DNA of 59,619 bases from Rhodococcus aetherivorans (GCF_011058165.1 NZ_JAALEG010000029.1:1-59619); one strand, 5' to 3'. Shown: positions 8,776 through 17,632, counted from the stretch's first letter. Translations and numbers: made by a program. Notes: generated by a model from the sequence alone, not told the origin.

Positions 8776-9612
8776 TCAGACGAGCCTCGGCCGGAGCCAT
8801 TCCACGAGGTCGTCGAGGACCTGCTTCTTCTCCGGTTCGTTGAACACCTCGTGGTAGAGGCCGTCGTACAACTTCAGGGTCACGTCCGGCGACCCGACCC
8901 GCTCGGCGACGAGCCGGCTGCCGGCCGGGGCGGTCAACCGGTCCTCGGCGCCGTGCTGCAGCAGGATCGGCAGGTTCAGCGCAGGCAGCCGGTCGGGGAG
9001 GCTCTCCCCGGTGACGACGAGGGCCCGCGCGATGCCGGCGGGCACGAGCCCGTGGTGCACCAGCGGATCGGCTTCGTACGCGGCGACGACGTCGGGGTCG
9101 CGGGAGACGCCCGCGGAGTCGAGCTTCTGCACCGGTAGCTGCGGCAGCACGCGCCCGATGAGCTTGCCGAGTTCGACGACGACGCGCGGCGTGCCGGAGG
9201 TGACGTCGACCGCGGGGCCGGAGAGGACGAGGGCGGTGAGCTCGTCGGGGTGTTCGAGCGCGTAGGCCAGGGCGACGGCCCCGCCCATGGAGTGGCCGAG
9301 CAGGAACCGCGGCAGGCCGGGATTGTCGAAGGAGGCGATGCCGAACAGCCGGTTGACGTCACCGGTGTACTCGGCCATCTCCCGCAGATATACGCGCCTG
9401 CCGCCGGAGCGGCCGTGCCCGCGGTGGTCGAGCGCGTACACCGTGAGGCCGAGATCACCGAGGCGCTCGATCACGTGGTCGTATCTACGTGCGTGTTCGC
9501 CGAACCCGTGACACAGCACGAGCACGCCGGTCGGGTCCCCGCCGGGCGACCACACGTCGTAGACGATGCGGGTGCCGTCGGCACTGGTGAACGAAGTCTC
9601 GGTTCGCTGCAT
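8776..9612 (-). CDS. Monoacylglycerol lipase-type alpha/beta hydrolase
   Basis: 278-residue serine hydrolase of the lysophospholipase/monoglyceride lipase group (Hydrolase_4 domain). HGFGEHARRY near residue 36 carries the oxyanion-hole region, GHSMGGA near 108 the nucleophile, GAEDRLT the late aspartate and YHEVFNEPEK the histidine. It is the first gene of a two-gene unit with the LigB-type gene, the two being 1 bp apart. Probable role in monoacylglycerol or related lipid turnover. No signal peptide is visible. Confidence 0.84.
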   Translation of the reverse strand: MQRTETSFTSADGTRIVYDVWSPGGDPTGVLVLCHGFGEHARRYDHVIERLGDLGLTVYALDHRGHGRSGGRRVYLREMAEYTGDVNRLFGIASFDNPGLPRFLLGHSMGGAVALAYALEHPDELTALVLSGPAVDVTSGTPRVVVELGKLIGRVLPQLPVQKLDSAGVSRDPDVVAAYEADPLVHHGLVPAGIARALVVTGESLPDRLPALNLPILLQHGAEDRLTAPAGSRLVAERVGSPDVTLKLYDGLYHEVFNEPEKKQVLDDLVEWLRPRLV

Positions 9613-9711
9613 GATCGCTCCTCACCGCGTGGATCCGCCGCCGGATCGGGTCATCCTTCCACGAAACGCCGCCGGATCGGTGCGCATTGCGGCGACCGCG
9701 CGGCTGTGTGT

Positions 9712-10614
9712 TCAGTCCTCGGGTCCCGGCGGTGCCTCGCTGGTCATCGACCGTCGCAGCGCGAGGATCAGGCTCGACATCGCCGACGAGCGGGGCGCGT
9801 CGCTGCGGACCACGCCGCACACCGGGACGCTGAGGCGATTGCGCGCCTCGCGCATGTAGGCCAGGCCCGTCCGTGGGGTCTCCGCGGCGGTGCTCGGGTA
9901 CAGGACCGTCCACGCCCGCGGATTGGTGATGACGTCGAGGGTGGCGGTGTGGTCGCTCGCGATCGACGGCCCGAGCTGCACCCGGCGTCCCACCGCGCGG
10001 AAGGCGTCCTCGATCACCGTGTGGATGAGCACCTGGCTGGGCCGGGGCGGCAGCAGCAGCGGGTAGGGCGCCAGGTCGCCGAGGTCGACGGTGGAGAACG
10101 CGGAAAGCGGGTGCCGGCTCGACGTGACGATGACCAGGTCCTCGATCCCCAGTTCCACGGTCTCGAGACCCGGGCGGTCGACGCCGCCGCGGATCAGGGC
10201 GACGTCGGCGTCGCCGCCGGCGACGGCGTCGATCCGGTCGGCGAAGCTCTTGATGACGAACTCGATGTCGATCGCCGGGTACTGCTCGCGGACGTGGGCG
10301 ATGGCATCGAGGCTCTGGGACGCGAAGGTCATGTTCGCGGCGATGCGGATGCGGTTGCGCGGTTCGCGCGCCACCGCATACGCCTGCGCTTCGAGGCTGA
10401 GCACCTGCTGCGCGATGGGGACCAGCCGCGAACCGGCGGGGGTCAACCGCACCACCCGGGTGGACCGCTCGAACAGCGACGTATCGAGTTCCTTCTCGAG
10501 CCGGGTGATCTGGTGACTGATGGCGGACTGGGAGATGAAGCACTTCTGCGCGGCCTTGCTGAAGCTCAGCTCCTCGCTCACGGCGAGGAAGTAACGCAGC
10601 TGCCGGAAGTCCAT
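9712..10614 (-). CDS. LysR-family transcriptional regulator
   Basis: 300-residue LysR-type regulator. The N-terminal winged helix-turn-helix is clear (MDFRQLRYFLAVSEELSFS, then FISQSAISHQITRLEKEL). A periplasmic-binding-like effector domain fills the remainder. The ATG at 10612-10614 has GGGGG ahead and matches the usual MDxRQLRYF start; an upstream in-frame start at 10710 would cross the divergent promoter region. It is divergent from ndh and lies upstream of the lipase/LigB pair. A perfect T-N11-A box sits 14 bp upstream of the start, suggesting autoregulation. Target and inducer are unknown. Confidence 0.85.
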   Translation of the reverse strand: MDFRQLRYFLAVSEELSFSKAAQKCFISQSAISHQITRLEKELDTSLFERSTRVVRLTPAGSRLVPIAQQVLSLEAQAYAVAREPRNRIRIAANMTFASQSLDAIAHVREQYPAIDIEFVIKSFADRIDAVAGGDADVALIRGGVDRPGLETVELGIEDLVIVTSSRHPLSAFSTVDLGDLAPYPLLLPPRPSQVLIHTVIEDAFRAVGRRVQLGPSIASDHTATLDVITNPRAWTVLYPSTAAETPRTGLAYMREARNRLSVPVCGVVRSDAPRSSAMSSLILALRRSMTSEAPPGPED

Positions 10615-10627
10615 GCCCCCAATCCTA

Positions 10628-10648
10628 CTTATGAGCGATCGAGATAAG
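10628..10648. promoter_or_regulatory. T-N11-A box (LysR-type operator candidate)
   Basis: CTTAT-N11-ATAAG with perfect 5-bp arms lies in the divergent region between the lysR gene (start 10614) and ndh (start 10743). This is the canonical form of a LysR-type recognition site. The distance suggests repression of lysR itself and possible control of ndh. Confidence 0.6.
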
Positions 10649-10742
10649 ACTTCCGCGAATACGGCAGGTTGGTGGCCATCGGTCTGCCGTCTCCATACGG
10701 TGGTTGTCATACATCGACTTCAAGGTGGAGGTAGAGGTAATC

Positions 10743-12125
10743 GTGGGCAGCACAGCAGTGACCGATCGGACCGAGGTCGTCGTCGTCGGTTCGGGCTTCG
10801 GCGCGCTGGCAACGGCGAAGAAGCTCGCCAAGGCCGGGACGCCGTTCGTCCTGATTTCGGAGACCACCGAACATCTCTTCCAGCCCCTGCTGTACCAGGT
10901 CGCCACCGGCGTGCTCTCGGCCGGCGAGATCGCCCCGTCGATCCGCTCCATCCTCGCCAAGTACCCCAGCGCGGACGTCCGCCTCGGCCGGGTCGTGGAC
11001 GTGCGGCCGGACGTGCACGAGGTCGACTACGTTGCCGGCGGCGTCGTCCACACCGTCGGGTACCGCTCGCTCGTCGCGGCGACGGGTGCGCGCCAGGCCT
11101 ACTTCGGCCGCGACGAGTTCGAGAAGGTCACCTACGCCCTCAAGACCGTCGAGGACGCCGAGCGGCTGCGCCGGCAGATCCTGCGGTGCTTCGAGGAGGC
11201 GCACACCACCACCGACCCGGAGCGCCGCCGCAACCTGCTGAGCTTCGTGGTCATCGGTGCCGGCGCGACGGGCGTCGAGCTCGCCGGCCAGATCAAGGAA
11301 CTCGCGGGCCGCTACTTCGAGCAGTCGTTCCACGACATCAGCGCCGACGACGTCTCCGTCACCCTCGTCGAGGGCGCGGGCGAGGCCCTCCCGGCCTTCG
11401 GTGGCAAGCTCAGCGAATACACCAAGCAGTCGCTGGAGAAGTCGGGTGTCGACGTCGTGCTCGGCACCTTCGTCACCGACATCGACGAGCACGGTGCCAC
11501 GCTCAAGGCGGGCGACGAGGAGCGCCGGATCACCGCCGAGACGATCATCTGGTCGGCCGGCGTGCGCGCCAACGACTTCGCCGGAGTCCTCGCCGAGCGC
11601 ACCGGTTGCGCCACCGACCGTGCGGGCCGGCTGCTGGTCAACCCGGACCTCACCGTGGGCGGCTACGCCGACGTGTACGCCATCGGCGACATGACGTCGC
11701 TGAACAACCTGCCCGGGCAGTCGCCCGTCGCGATGCAGGGCGGCCGCCACGTCGCGCGGACCATCCTCGGCAAGCAGCCGGTGGGCACCCGGTTCAAGTA
11801 CCGGGACAAGGGCAGCATGGCCATCATCAACCGCTTCCGCGCGATCACCCGCGTCGGAAAGATCGAGCTGAGCGGCTTCATCGCCTGGGTGCTGTGGCTG
11901 GCCGTGCACCTGGTCTACATGGTGGGCTTCCGCAACCGCTACGTCGCGGTGATGTCGTGGTTCGGATCCTTCCTCGGTCACCGGCGCCCGCACTTCCACT
12001 ATGCGCAGGAGCAGCACCGGCTCGACGCCGATGTCCCCGACGACGTGACCGTCACCGCTGTACCTGCCCGGGTCGACCGCGCTCCCGAGAAGAAGCCGGA
12101 ACCCGAGAAGGTCAGCGTCCGATAG
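10743..12125 (+). CDS. ndh: Type II NADH dehydrogenase
   Basis: 460-residue single-subunit, non-proton-pumping NADH:menaquinone oxidoreductase. The FAD-binding Rossmann motif GSGFGALATAKKL is near the N-terminus; the NADH-binding motif VIGAGATGVELAGQI is near residue 170; YAIGDMTSLNNLPG is the late FAD contact. A C-terminal hydrophobic stretch (IAWVLWLAVHLVYMVGF) would anchor it to the membrane. The GTG at 10743 was chosen because two purine-rich sites (GGAGG 10727, GAGGT 10734) precede it. It is monocistronic, ending at a 19-bp hairpin. Confidence 0.9.
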   Translation: MGSTAVTDRTEVVVVGSGFGALATAKKLAKAGTPFVLISETTEHLFQPLLYQVATGVLSAGEIAPSIRSILAKYPSADVRLGRVVDVRPDVHEVDYVAGGVVHTVGYRSLVAATGARQAYFGRDEFEKVTYALKTVEDAERLRRQILRCFEEAHTTTDPERRRNLLSFVVIGAGATGVELAGQIKELAGRYFEQSFHDISADDVSVTLVEGAGEALPAFGGKLSEYTKQSLEKSGVDVVLGTFVTDIDEHGATLKAGDEERRITAETIIWSAGVRANDFAGVLAERTGCATDRAGRLLVNPDLTVGGYADVYAIGDMTSLNNLPGQSPVAMQGGRHVARTILGKQPVGTRFKYRDKGSMAIINRFRAITRVGKIELSGFIAWVLWLAVHLVYMVGFRNRYVAVMSWFGSFLGHRRPHFHYAQEQHRLDADVPDDVTVTAVPARVDRAPEKKPEPEKVSVR

Positions 12126-12140
12126 GACGACTCGACGAGA

Positions 12141-12183
12141 ACCGGGCCCCGTGCCGTTCACTGCGAACGGCACGGGGCCCGGT
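12141..12183 (+). terminator. 19-bp perfect terminator hairpin after ndh
   Basis: ACCGGGCCCCGTGCCGTTC (12141-12159) pairs exactly with 12165-12183 around the loop ACTGC, and CTTCTC follows. It begins 15 bp after the ndh stop. Confidence 0.85.
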
Positions 12184-12287
12184 CTTCTCGCTGCCCCTGC
12201 CCCCTGCCCCGGCCTCTGCCGCGCATCCGCACCCGGGTGCAGTGCGTTCGCCGGGAATGCCGGGGGACGTGTGTGGTTGGATGCGGC

Positions 12288-13040
12288 ATGACGACTCTTG
12301 CCGAGAAGGCCGTAGCGCTGAAGTCTCTGCACGTTCCGGGTGACCCGGTGGTGCTGCCGACCGTGTGGGATGCCTGGTCGGCGAACCTGGCGGTGCAGGC
12401 CGGTTTCGCCGCGTTGACGATGGGCAGCCATCCGGTGGCCGACTCGGTCGGCAAGCCGGACAACGAGGGTATGACGTTCGAGGAGCTGCTGACCCGGGTC
12501 CGGCAGGTCACCGCAGCGGTCGACGTCCCGATCTCGGTGGATGTGGAGGCCGGTTACGGCGAGGCCCCCGCTCGGATCGTCGAGGGGCTGCTCGGGGCGG
12601 GCGCTGTCGGATTGAACGTCGAGGACACCGTGCACAGTGAGGGCGGCCGGCTGCGCGAGCCGGCCGAGCACGCCGAGTACGTGGCCGGGTTGCGTGCCGC
12701 CGCAGACGCCGCCGGTGTGCACCTGGTGGTCAACGCCCGCACCGACCTGTTCGTCAAGAAGATCGGTGCCGAGTCCGACCGGGTGGACCGGGCGATCGAC
12801 CGCCTGAAGCTGGCCGCAGATGCCGGCGCCGATGTGCTCTATCCGGTGGGCTTCCACAGCGACGAGGTCCAGCGGCGCCTGACGTCGGAGCTGCCGTTGC
12901 CGGTCAATGCGATCGCCCACCCGGCGAAGAACGATCTCGCGTCGCTCGCTGCCCTCGGCGTCGCCCGGATCAGCTTCGGGCCGCTGCTGCAGGCCACCCT
13001 GGCCGAGCGGGCGGGTGAGCTGCTGGGGCGGTGGCGCTGA
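12288..13040 (+). CDS. Isocitrate lyase/PEP mutase-family protein
   Basis: 250-residue TIM-barrel protein of the PEP mutase/isocitrate lyase superfamily. Visible motifs are LPTVWDAWSA, TMGSHPVADSVG, the metal-site segment SVDVEAGYGE (about residue 85) and VVNARTDLF (about 145). Superfamily members cleave or form C-C or C-P bonds next to a carboxylate (oxaloacetate, methylisocitrate, phosphonopyruvate). The specific substrate cannot be read from sequence. The ATG at 12288 fits the family N-terminus; a longer in-frame extension to 12237 is unlikely. It stands alone after the ndh terminator. Confidence 0.8.
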   Translation: MTTLAEKAVALKSLHVPGDPVVLPTVWDAWSANLAVQAGFAALTMGSHPVADSVGKPDNEGMTFEELLTRVRQVTAAVDVPISVDVEAGYGEAPARIVEGLLGAGAVGLNVEDTVHSEGGRLREPAEHAEYVAGLRAAADAAGVHLVVNARTDLFVKKIGAESDRVDRAIDRLKLAADAGADVLYPVGFHSDEVQRRLTSELPLPVNAIAHPAKNDLASLAALGVARISFGPLLQATLAERAGELLGRWR

Positions 13041-13125
13041 ACGATCGCGCAGCGCGCGTTCGCCGGCCGGGTGACTCCGCCGACGTCCCACTCCGCACCG
13101 CTCGGCGACCGCCGACGATCGTCCG

Positions 13126-13542
13126 TCACGGCTCCGTCCGCGCCGCCAGCACGTCCAGGTAGTGCTGGTTGTACATCACGCCGAGCACGTTGCCGAACGG
13201 GTCGACCACCGAGGCGGTGACGAATCCGGGGCCGTGCTCGACCGGCTTGTCGTGCACCGTCGCGCCCATCGATTCGAGCCGCTCGAGGGCGGCCGCGGGA
13301 TCGTCGACGTGCCAGTAGGTCGTCGCGGGGCCGGGCTGCCCGGGGCGCTCGTGGGCGACGAACCGGCCGTCGACGATCCCGAGTTCGTGCCCGTAGTCGC
13401 CGGTGCGGAACTCGAGGTATGCAAGCCTGCCCTCGACGGAGCGTCGGAAGTACGGCTCGACGCCGAGCAGTTCGGTGTACCAGGCACCGGCGGCCGTCAG
13501 GTCGTCGGCGAAGAAGCTGACGGTGGAGAGTCCTCGCAACAT
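13126..13542 (-). CDS. VOC-superfamily (glyoxalase/bleomycin resistance-like) protein
   Basis: 138-residue single vicinal-oxygen-chelate domain protein: MLRGLSTVSFFADDLTAAG begins the first beta-alpha-beta-beta-beta unit, and VTASVVDPFGNVLGVMYN closes the second. Start ATG at 13540-13542 has AAGGAA ahead; upstream in-frame starts give an arginine-rich extension with no family support. It is divergent from a WYL-domain regulator (13632), which probably controls it. Such stand-alone VOC proteins act as lyases, isomerases or antibiotic-sequestering proteins; no specific function is visible. Confidence 0.8.
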   Translation of the reverse strand: MLRGLSTVSFFADDLTAAGAWYTELLGVEPYFRRSVEGRLAYLEFRTGDYGHELGIVDGRFVAHERPGQPGPATTYWHVDDPAAALERLESMGATVHDKPVEHGPGFVTASVVDPFGNVLGVMYNQHYLDVLAARTEP

Positions 13543-13631
13543 GGCTCGTTCCTTTCCTCGGGGGGTGTCGACATCCATCCTGCGGGCGAAAGCGCTCACC
13601 TTCCGAGCACTTTTCGTGAGACATTTCGGGG

Positions 13632-14615
13632 ATGCGCGCCGACCGTCTCGTCGCCGTCCTGCTGCTCCTGCAGAGTCGTGGGCGGGTGACCGCCGCCGAG
13701 CTCGCCGCCGAACTCGAGGTGTCCGTGGCCACTGCTCGCCGCGACCTCGAGGCGCTGTCCGCGGCGGGGATCCCGGTGTATCCGCAGCCCGGACGCGGCG
13801 GTGGGTGGTCGCTCGTCGGCGGCGCCCGCACCGACCTCAGCGGGCTCTCCGCCGCCGAGGCGCAGGCACTGTTCCTGCTCGTCGGCCCCGCGGCGGCCGT
13901 CTCCGGTGAGGTCAAGACCGCCCTGCGCAAGCTGGTGCGGGCGCTGCCGTCGACGTTCCGGGCCGACGCCGAGGCCGCTGCGGACGCCACGATGATCGAT
14001 CCCACCCGGTGGGGCGCGCGAGACCGGCACCGGCCCGAGACGGTCGATGTTCTGCAGGCCGCCGTCGTGCGGCGACGGAGAGTGCGCCTCGTCTACACCG
14101 ACAGCGCGCGCGAGCGTAGTGAGCGGCTGGTGGACCCGTGGGGTCTCGTCGACAAGGACGACATCTGGTACCTGATCGCGGGGACCGATCGCGGCCAGCG
14201 CACCTTTCGCGTCGATCGGATCGTCCGGGCCGAACCGGCCGACGAACCGGCCGCGCGCCCGGACGGCTTCGCGCTCGACGCCGCGTGGCGGCAGGTCGTC
14301 GGCGAGGTCGAGCAGCGGCGGTCACGTACCTGGGCGACCGTCCTGCTCGCGGCCCGGTTCGTGCCGATCCTGCGCGACCACTTCGGCCGGCACTGCCACG
14401 CCGCCGGCGAACTCGGCGACGGGCGCGTCCGGGTCCGCGTCGCCGCACCGACGCCGCTGGACATCGCTCGCACTCTCGCCGGCTGGGGCGCGATGATCGA
14501 GGTGACCGAACCGCCTTCCGTCCGGGCGGAACTCGCGCGGATCGGCGCGGAGCTCACCGGCCGCTACCGCGATCCGGAAAGCACCGGTGCGGCACCGGAA
14601 CGGGATTGCCGGTAG
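13632..14615 (+). CDS. HTH and WYL-domain transcriptional regulator (YafY type)
   Basis: 327-residue regulator with an N-terminal HTH_11-type winged helix (residues 1-60: MRADRLVAVLLLLQSRG, VTAAELAAELEVSVATARRD) and a central WYL domain (about residues 145-200, with WGLVDKDDIWYLIAG and TFRVDRI). WYL domains bind ligands, often nucleic-acid-derived, and regulate stress or defence genes in several systems. Divergent from the VOC gene 89 bp away, which is its most likely target. No defence genes are adjacent. Confidence 0.82.
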   Translation: MRADRLVAVLLLLQSRGRVTAAELAAELEVSVATARRDLEALSAAGIPVYPQPGRGGGWSLVGGARTDLSGLSAAEAQALFLLVGPAAAVSGEVKTALRKLVRALPSTFRADAEAAADATMIDPTRWGARDRHRPETVDVLQAAVVRRRRVRLVYTDSARERSERLVDPWGLVDKDDIWYLIAGTDRGQRTFRVDRIVRAEPADEPAARPDGFALDAAWRQVVGEVEQRRSRTWATVLLAARFVPILRDHFGRHCHAAGELGDGRVRVRVAAPTPLDIARTLAGWGAMIEVTEPPSVRAELARIGAELTGRYRDPESTGAAPERDCR

Positions 14616-14852
14616 ATCCGGCTCGCGGAAGACGTGTGCAGGTCTCCCGTGGTGGCGACGATCCGGCGTGCCGTGCGGGTATTCGGTGACGTGGACGATC
14701 GGCGGGTCGAATCGGCTTGTGCGAGAGGAAGTGACGTGGCCGGCGAACGGCGGCGATTCGTTCGGCGTCCCCTCCGTCGCGCCCGCACGGCGCGGCCCGC
14801 CGTGCGTGGCCGGACGGGATCCCGGTCGTGCCGGGGGTAGACTCCCGGCATT

Positions 14853-15416
14853 GTGGGAGAGCCTGGGGATCGCGACGCCGTGGACGCCATCGTCGCGCAT
14901 TGGGCCGTGGCCCGTCCCGAACTCGACGTGTCGGGGCTGAAGGTGTTCGGTCGCCTCCACCGGAGCTTCCTCGTCTACAAGTCCCGCATCGCGCCCACGT
15001 TCGAGGAGCACGGGATCAACGATTCGGGGTTCGACGTTCTCGCCTGCCTGCGTCGCGCCGTGCCGCATCATCGGCTCACCGCGGGGGAGCTGGCCGACCA
15101 GACGCTGGTCACCACCGGCGGGCTGTCGCTGCGCGTCAATCGGCTCGAGCAGGCGGGCCTGGTGACCCGATCGAAGGACAGTCAGGACGCCCGGGTGGTG
15201 TATGTCGAGCTCACACCCGCCGGTGCCGCGCTCGTCGACTCGGTCGCCGACGCGCACTTCGCCAAGTTGCGCGCGATGCTCGGCGACCTCGACACCGACG
15301 AGCGCGAGACGCTGGCGCGCCTGCTCGCCCGTCTGGAGCACTCCGCCCGAGCGGCCGAGTTCGAGGACTCGGGCACCGGTGTGGGCGTGGACTCGGACGC
15401 CGATCGGCCGGTCTGA
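14853..15416 (+). CDS. MarR-family regulator of the downstream catabolic operon
   Basis: 187-residue MarR-type winged-helix repressor. HTH segment LTAGELADQTLVTTGGLSLRVNRLEQ near residue 75, followed by the wing TRSKDSQDARVVYVELTPAG. MarR proteins of aromatic operons typically release DNA on binding a pathway acid or CoA ester. It lies upstream of and in the same direction as the large catabolic gene set starting at 15673. A 13-bp-arm inverted repeat over the -10 region of the intervening promoter is its likely operator. The GTG at 14853 is the only good start. Confidence 0.83.
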   Translation: MGEPGDRDAVDAIVAHWAVARPELDVSGLKVFGRLHRSFLVYKSRIAPTFEEHGINDSGFDVLACLRRAVPHHRLTAGELADQTLVTTGGLSLRVNRLEQAGLVTRSKDSQDARVVYVELTPAGAALVDSVADAHFAKLRAMLGDLDTDERETLARLLARLEHSARAAEFEDSGTGVGVDSDADRPV

Positions 15417-15549
15417 CGCCGCAGTCGGGCGTCCGCCGAGAAAAATTTCGGGACCTCTATGGTGCCCGCCACACCGCTGTGACCTGCGTCTCCTCCGTTT
15501 CGGCCCCGTAAATCCGGCGTAACGACCGGCTGATCTGGGCATTCGGCTA

Positions 15550-15593
15550 TTGACCTCTTTTCGCTAAGACGATACAAATCTCTTAGTGCAAAG
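15550..15593 (+). promoter_or_regulatory. Promoter with overlapping inverted repeat (MarR operator candidate)
   Basis: TTGACC (15550-15555) and TACAAA (15573-15578) are separated by exactly 17 bp, a near-ideal housekeeping promoter. The arms CTTTTCGCTAAGA (15557-15569) and TCTTAGTGCAAAG (15581-15593) are complementary at 11 of 13 positions around an 11-base centre, so they straddle the -10 box. The predicted start of transcription is near 15585, leaving an 85-90 base leader before the ATG at 15673. Confidence 0.65.
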
Positions 15594-15672
15594 ATATCGA
15601 CTCGGCGCGCACCACCCTCCGGCTCCGCGAGCAGCGTGGTCCGCGTCCGTCCCGACCGAACGGACCTCCCTC

Positions 15673-17235
15673 ATGCCCATTGCGTACGCGTCCCCTCTCC
15701 AGGTGGGACCCGCCGAGCACGAGCCCGAGTCCGTCGACACGGTCGACGAGATCCTCGTCGCCGGCCGATGGCAGCGTGGACTCGGTGAGTGCATCGAGTC
15801 CGTCGACCCCGCCACCGGCCGGGTCTTCGCGAGCCTGCACACCGCGACCGTCGACGACGTCGACCGGGCCGTCACCGAAGGTCTGCGCGCCGCCCGCGGC
15901 GGGTGGTCGGCACTGCTCCCGCACGAGCGTGCACGGGTCCTGCACCGCGTCGGCAACGCCCTCGACGACGAGGCCGAACGGGTGGCACGGCTCCAGACCC
16001 TCGACACCGGCAAGACACTGACCGAGACCCGGGCCCTGGTTGCCAGCGCCGCCAACACGTTTCGTTACACCGCGGCCGCACTCGAGACGATGGACTCCGC
16101 ACTGACCACGCCCCGGGGGCCGTGGTTGACCATGTCGACGTACCAGCCGATGGGCGTCGTCGCCGCGATCACGCCGTGGAACTCACCGATCGCGTCCGAC
16201 GCCCAGAAGATCGCCCCGGCCCTCGCCGCCGGCAACGCCGTCGTGAGCAAGCCGCCGGTGTGGGCGCCGTGGGTGACGCTGCGTCTCGCCCGCATCTGCG
16301 AGGCGGCCGGGCTGCCCGCGGGGGTGCTCTCGGTCCTGCCGGGATCCGGGCGCACCGTCGGCGAGGCGCTGGTCCGGCACCCGGACGTCGCCAAGGTCAC
16401 CTTCACCGGCGGCACCGAAACCGGCCGTCACCTCGCGCATCTCGCCGCCGACAAGCTCATGCCGATCACGCTCGAACTCGGCGGTAAGTCCCCGACGATC
16501 GTGTTCGAGGACGCCGATCTCGAACAGGCCCTCGCCGGCGTCCTCTACGGCGTCTTCTCCTCGTCCGGGCAGAGCTGCATCGCCGGATCCCGGATCTTCG
16601 TCCACCGCAGCATCGCCGAGACCTTCACCGGCGAACTCGTCCGGCGCGCAGCGGCCCTGCGTCTCGGCCCCGGCACGGACCCGCGCACCCGGGTGGCTCC
16701 GATGGTCACCTTCGCGCACCGGGACCGGGTGGCCGCGATGGTCGACGACGCCGTCGCCGCCGGGGCCCGGGCGTTGTGCGGGGGCGCGATCCCGGCCGAC
16801 GAACGGCTCTCGTCCGGCGCGTACTACCCGCCCACGGTGCTCACCGGAGCCGACAACGCCGCGACGATCTGCCGCGAGGAGGTCTTCGGTCCGGTGGCCG
16901 TCGTGCTGCCCTTCGACGACGAGGAGGACCTGATCGCGCAGGCGAACGACTCGGTATACGGGTTGGCCTGCGGCATCTGGACCTCCGACTACCGGCGGGC
17001 GTGGCGCGTGGCCGGCGCGGTGAAGGCGGGCACCGTCTGGATCAACACCTACAAGCAGTTCAGCATCTCGACGCCCTTCACCGGTCTCGGCGACAGCGGT
17101 CTCGGCACCGAGAAGGGACGCGAGGGCATCCGCCAGTACTGCGATCAGAAGAGCATCTACCTCGACCTGTCCGGCGAACCGATCGCCTGGGCCACCCCCG
17201 ACCCGACAGAAACCCGAAAGGACGCTTCCCGGTGA
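15673..17235 (+). CDS. Aldehyde dehydrogenase of the catabolic operon
   Basis: 520-residue NAD(P)-dependent aldehyde dehydrogenase. Key features are TPWNSPI, the catalytic glutamate in LELGGKSPTIVFED and the catalytic cysteine in SSGQSCIAGSRIF. The enzyme resembles the group that includes 2-hydroxymuconic and 2-aminomuconic semialdehyde dehydrogenases, but the exact member cannot be fixed by eye. It is the first gene after the promoter and overlaps the RidA gene by 4 bp. An aldehyde dehydrogenase coupled to a RidA-type deaminase is also seen in 2-aminophenol and 3-hydroxyanthranilate meta-cleavage routes, which suggests a similar pair of steps here. Confidence 0.85.
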   Translation: MPIAYASPLQVGPAEHEPESVDTVDEILVAGRWQRGLGECIESVDPATGRVFASLHTATVDDVDRAVTEGLRAARGGWSALLPHERARVLHRVGNALDDEAERVARLQTLDTGKTLTETRALVASAANTFRYTAAALETMDSALTTPRGPWLTMSTYQPMGVVAAITPWNSPIASDAQKIAPALAAGNAVVSKPPVWAPWVTLRLARICEAAGLPAGVLSVLPGSGRTVGEALVRHPDVAKVTFTGGTETGRHLAHLAADKLMPITLELGGKSPTIVFEDADLEQALAGVLYGVFSSSGQSCIAGSRIFVHRSIAETFTGELVRRAAALRLGPGTDPRTRVAPMVTFAHRDRVAAMVDDAVAAGARALCGGAIPADERLSSGAYYPPTVLTGADNAATICREEVFGPVAVVLPFDDEEDLIAQANDSVYGLACGIWTSDYRRAWRVAGAVKAGTVWINTYKQFSISTPFTGLGDSGLGTEKGREGIRQYCDQKSIYLDLSGEPIAWATPDPTETRKDASR

Positions 17236-17603
17236 CCGATTCGATTACCGCGACCCACGACCGCACCGCCCACCCGTACAGCCCCGCCTACGCCGTCGCC
17301 GGCTTCGGGTTCGTCTCCGGCGCCCTGTCGGTCGACGAGCACGGAATCGCCGTCGACGGTACGACCCCCGCCCTCGACGCCGCGATCGCCCGCCTCGGCG
17401 AGCGCCTCGCGACCATCGGCATGACCCTGGCCGACGTCGTCAAGACCACGTACTTCGTGACCGACGTGACGCTCCGCGACGAGGCGAACCGCCACTACGA
17501 GAAGGTCTTCGCCGAGCCCCGGCCCGCCCGCTCGTTCGTCGAGGTCGCCGCCCTGCCCTACGGCGCCACCGTCGAGATCGAAGCCGTCGCGCATCGCGCC
17601 TGA
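17232..17603 (+). CDS. RidA-family enamine/imine deaminase
   Basis: 123-residue RidA/YjgF protein, starting at a GTG that overlaps the aldehyde dehydrogenase stop (GTGA). The active-site arginine is present: PRPARS with Arg100, followed by FVEVAALPYGATVEIEAVA as in catalytically active RidA proteins. Active members hydrolyse 2-imino/enamine acids; some, such as 2-aminomuconate deaminase, act in aromatic catabolism. Translational coupling to the dehydrogenase suggests that the two act in sequence. The substrate is inferred. Confidence 0.85.
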   Translation: MTDSITATHDRTAHPYSPAYAVAGFGFVSGALSVDEHGIAVDGTTPALDAAIARLGERLATIGMTLADVVKTTYFVTDVTLRDEANRHYEKVFAEPRPARSFVEVAALPYGATVEIEAVAHRA

Positions 17604-17632
17604 ACCCCCACCGCACGAAAGGACCCACCGTC

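Noticed and set aside
10707-13091. 794-residue open frame on the minus strand
   Set aside because: Antisense to ndh and the PEP mutase-family gene, with no recognisable domain and a low-complexity Arg/His/Gly composition.
15586-15672. Longer or leaderless start of the aldehyde dehydrogenase at GTG 15586
   Set aside because: It would add 29 Arg/Pro/His-rich residues with no family counterpart and overlaps the operator repeat. The ATG at 15673 fits related enzymes.
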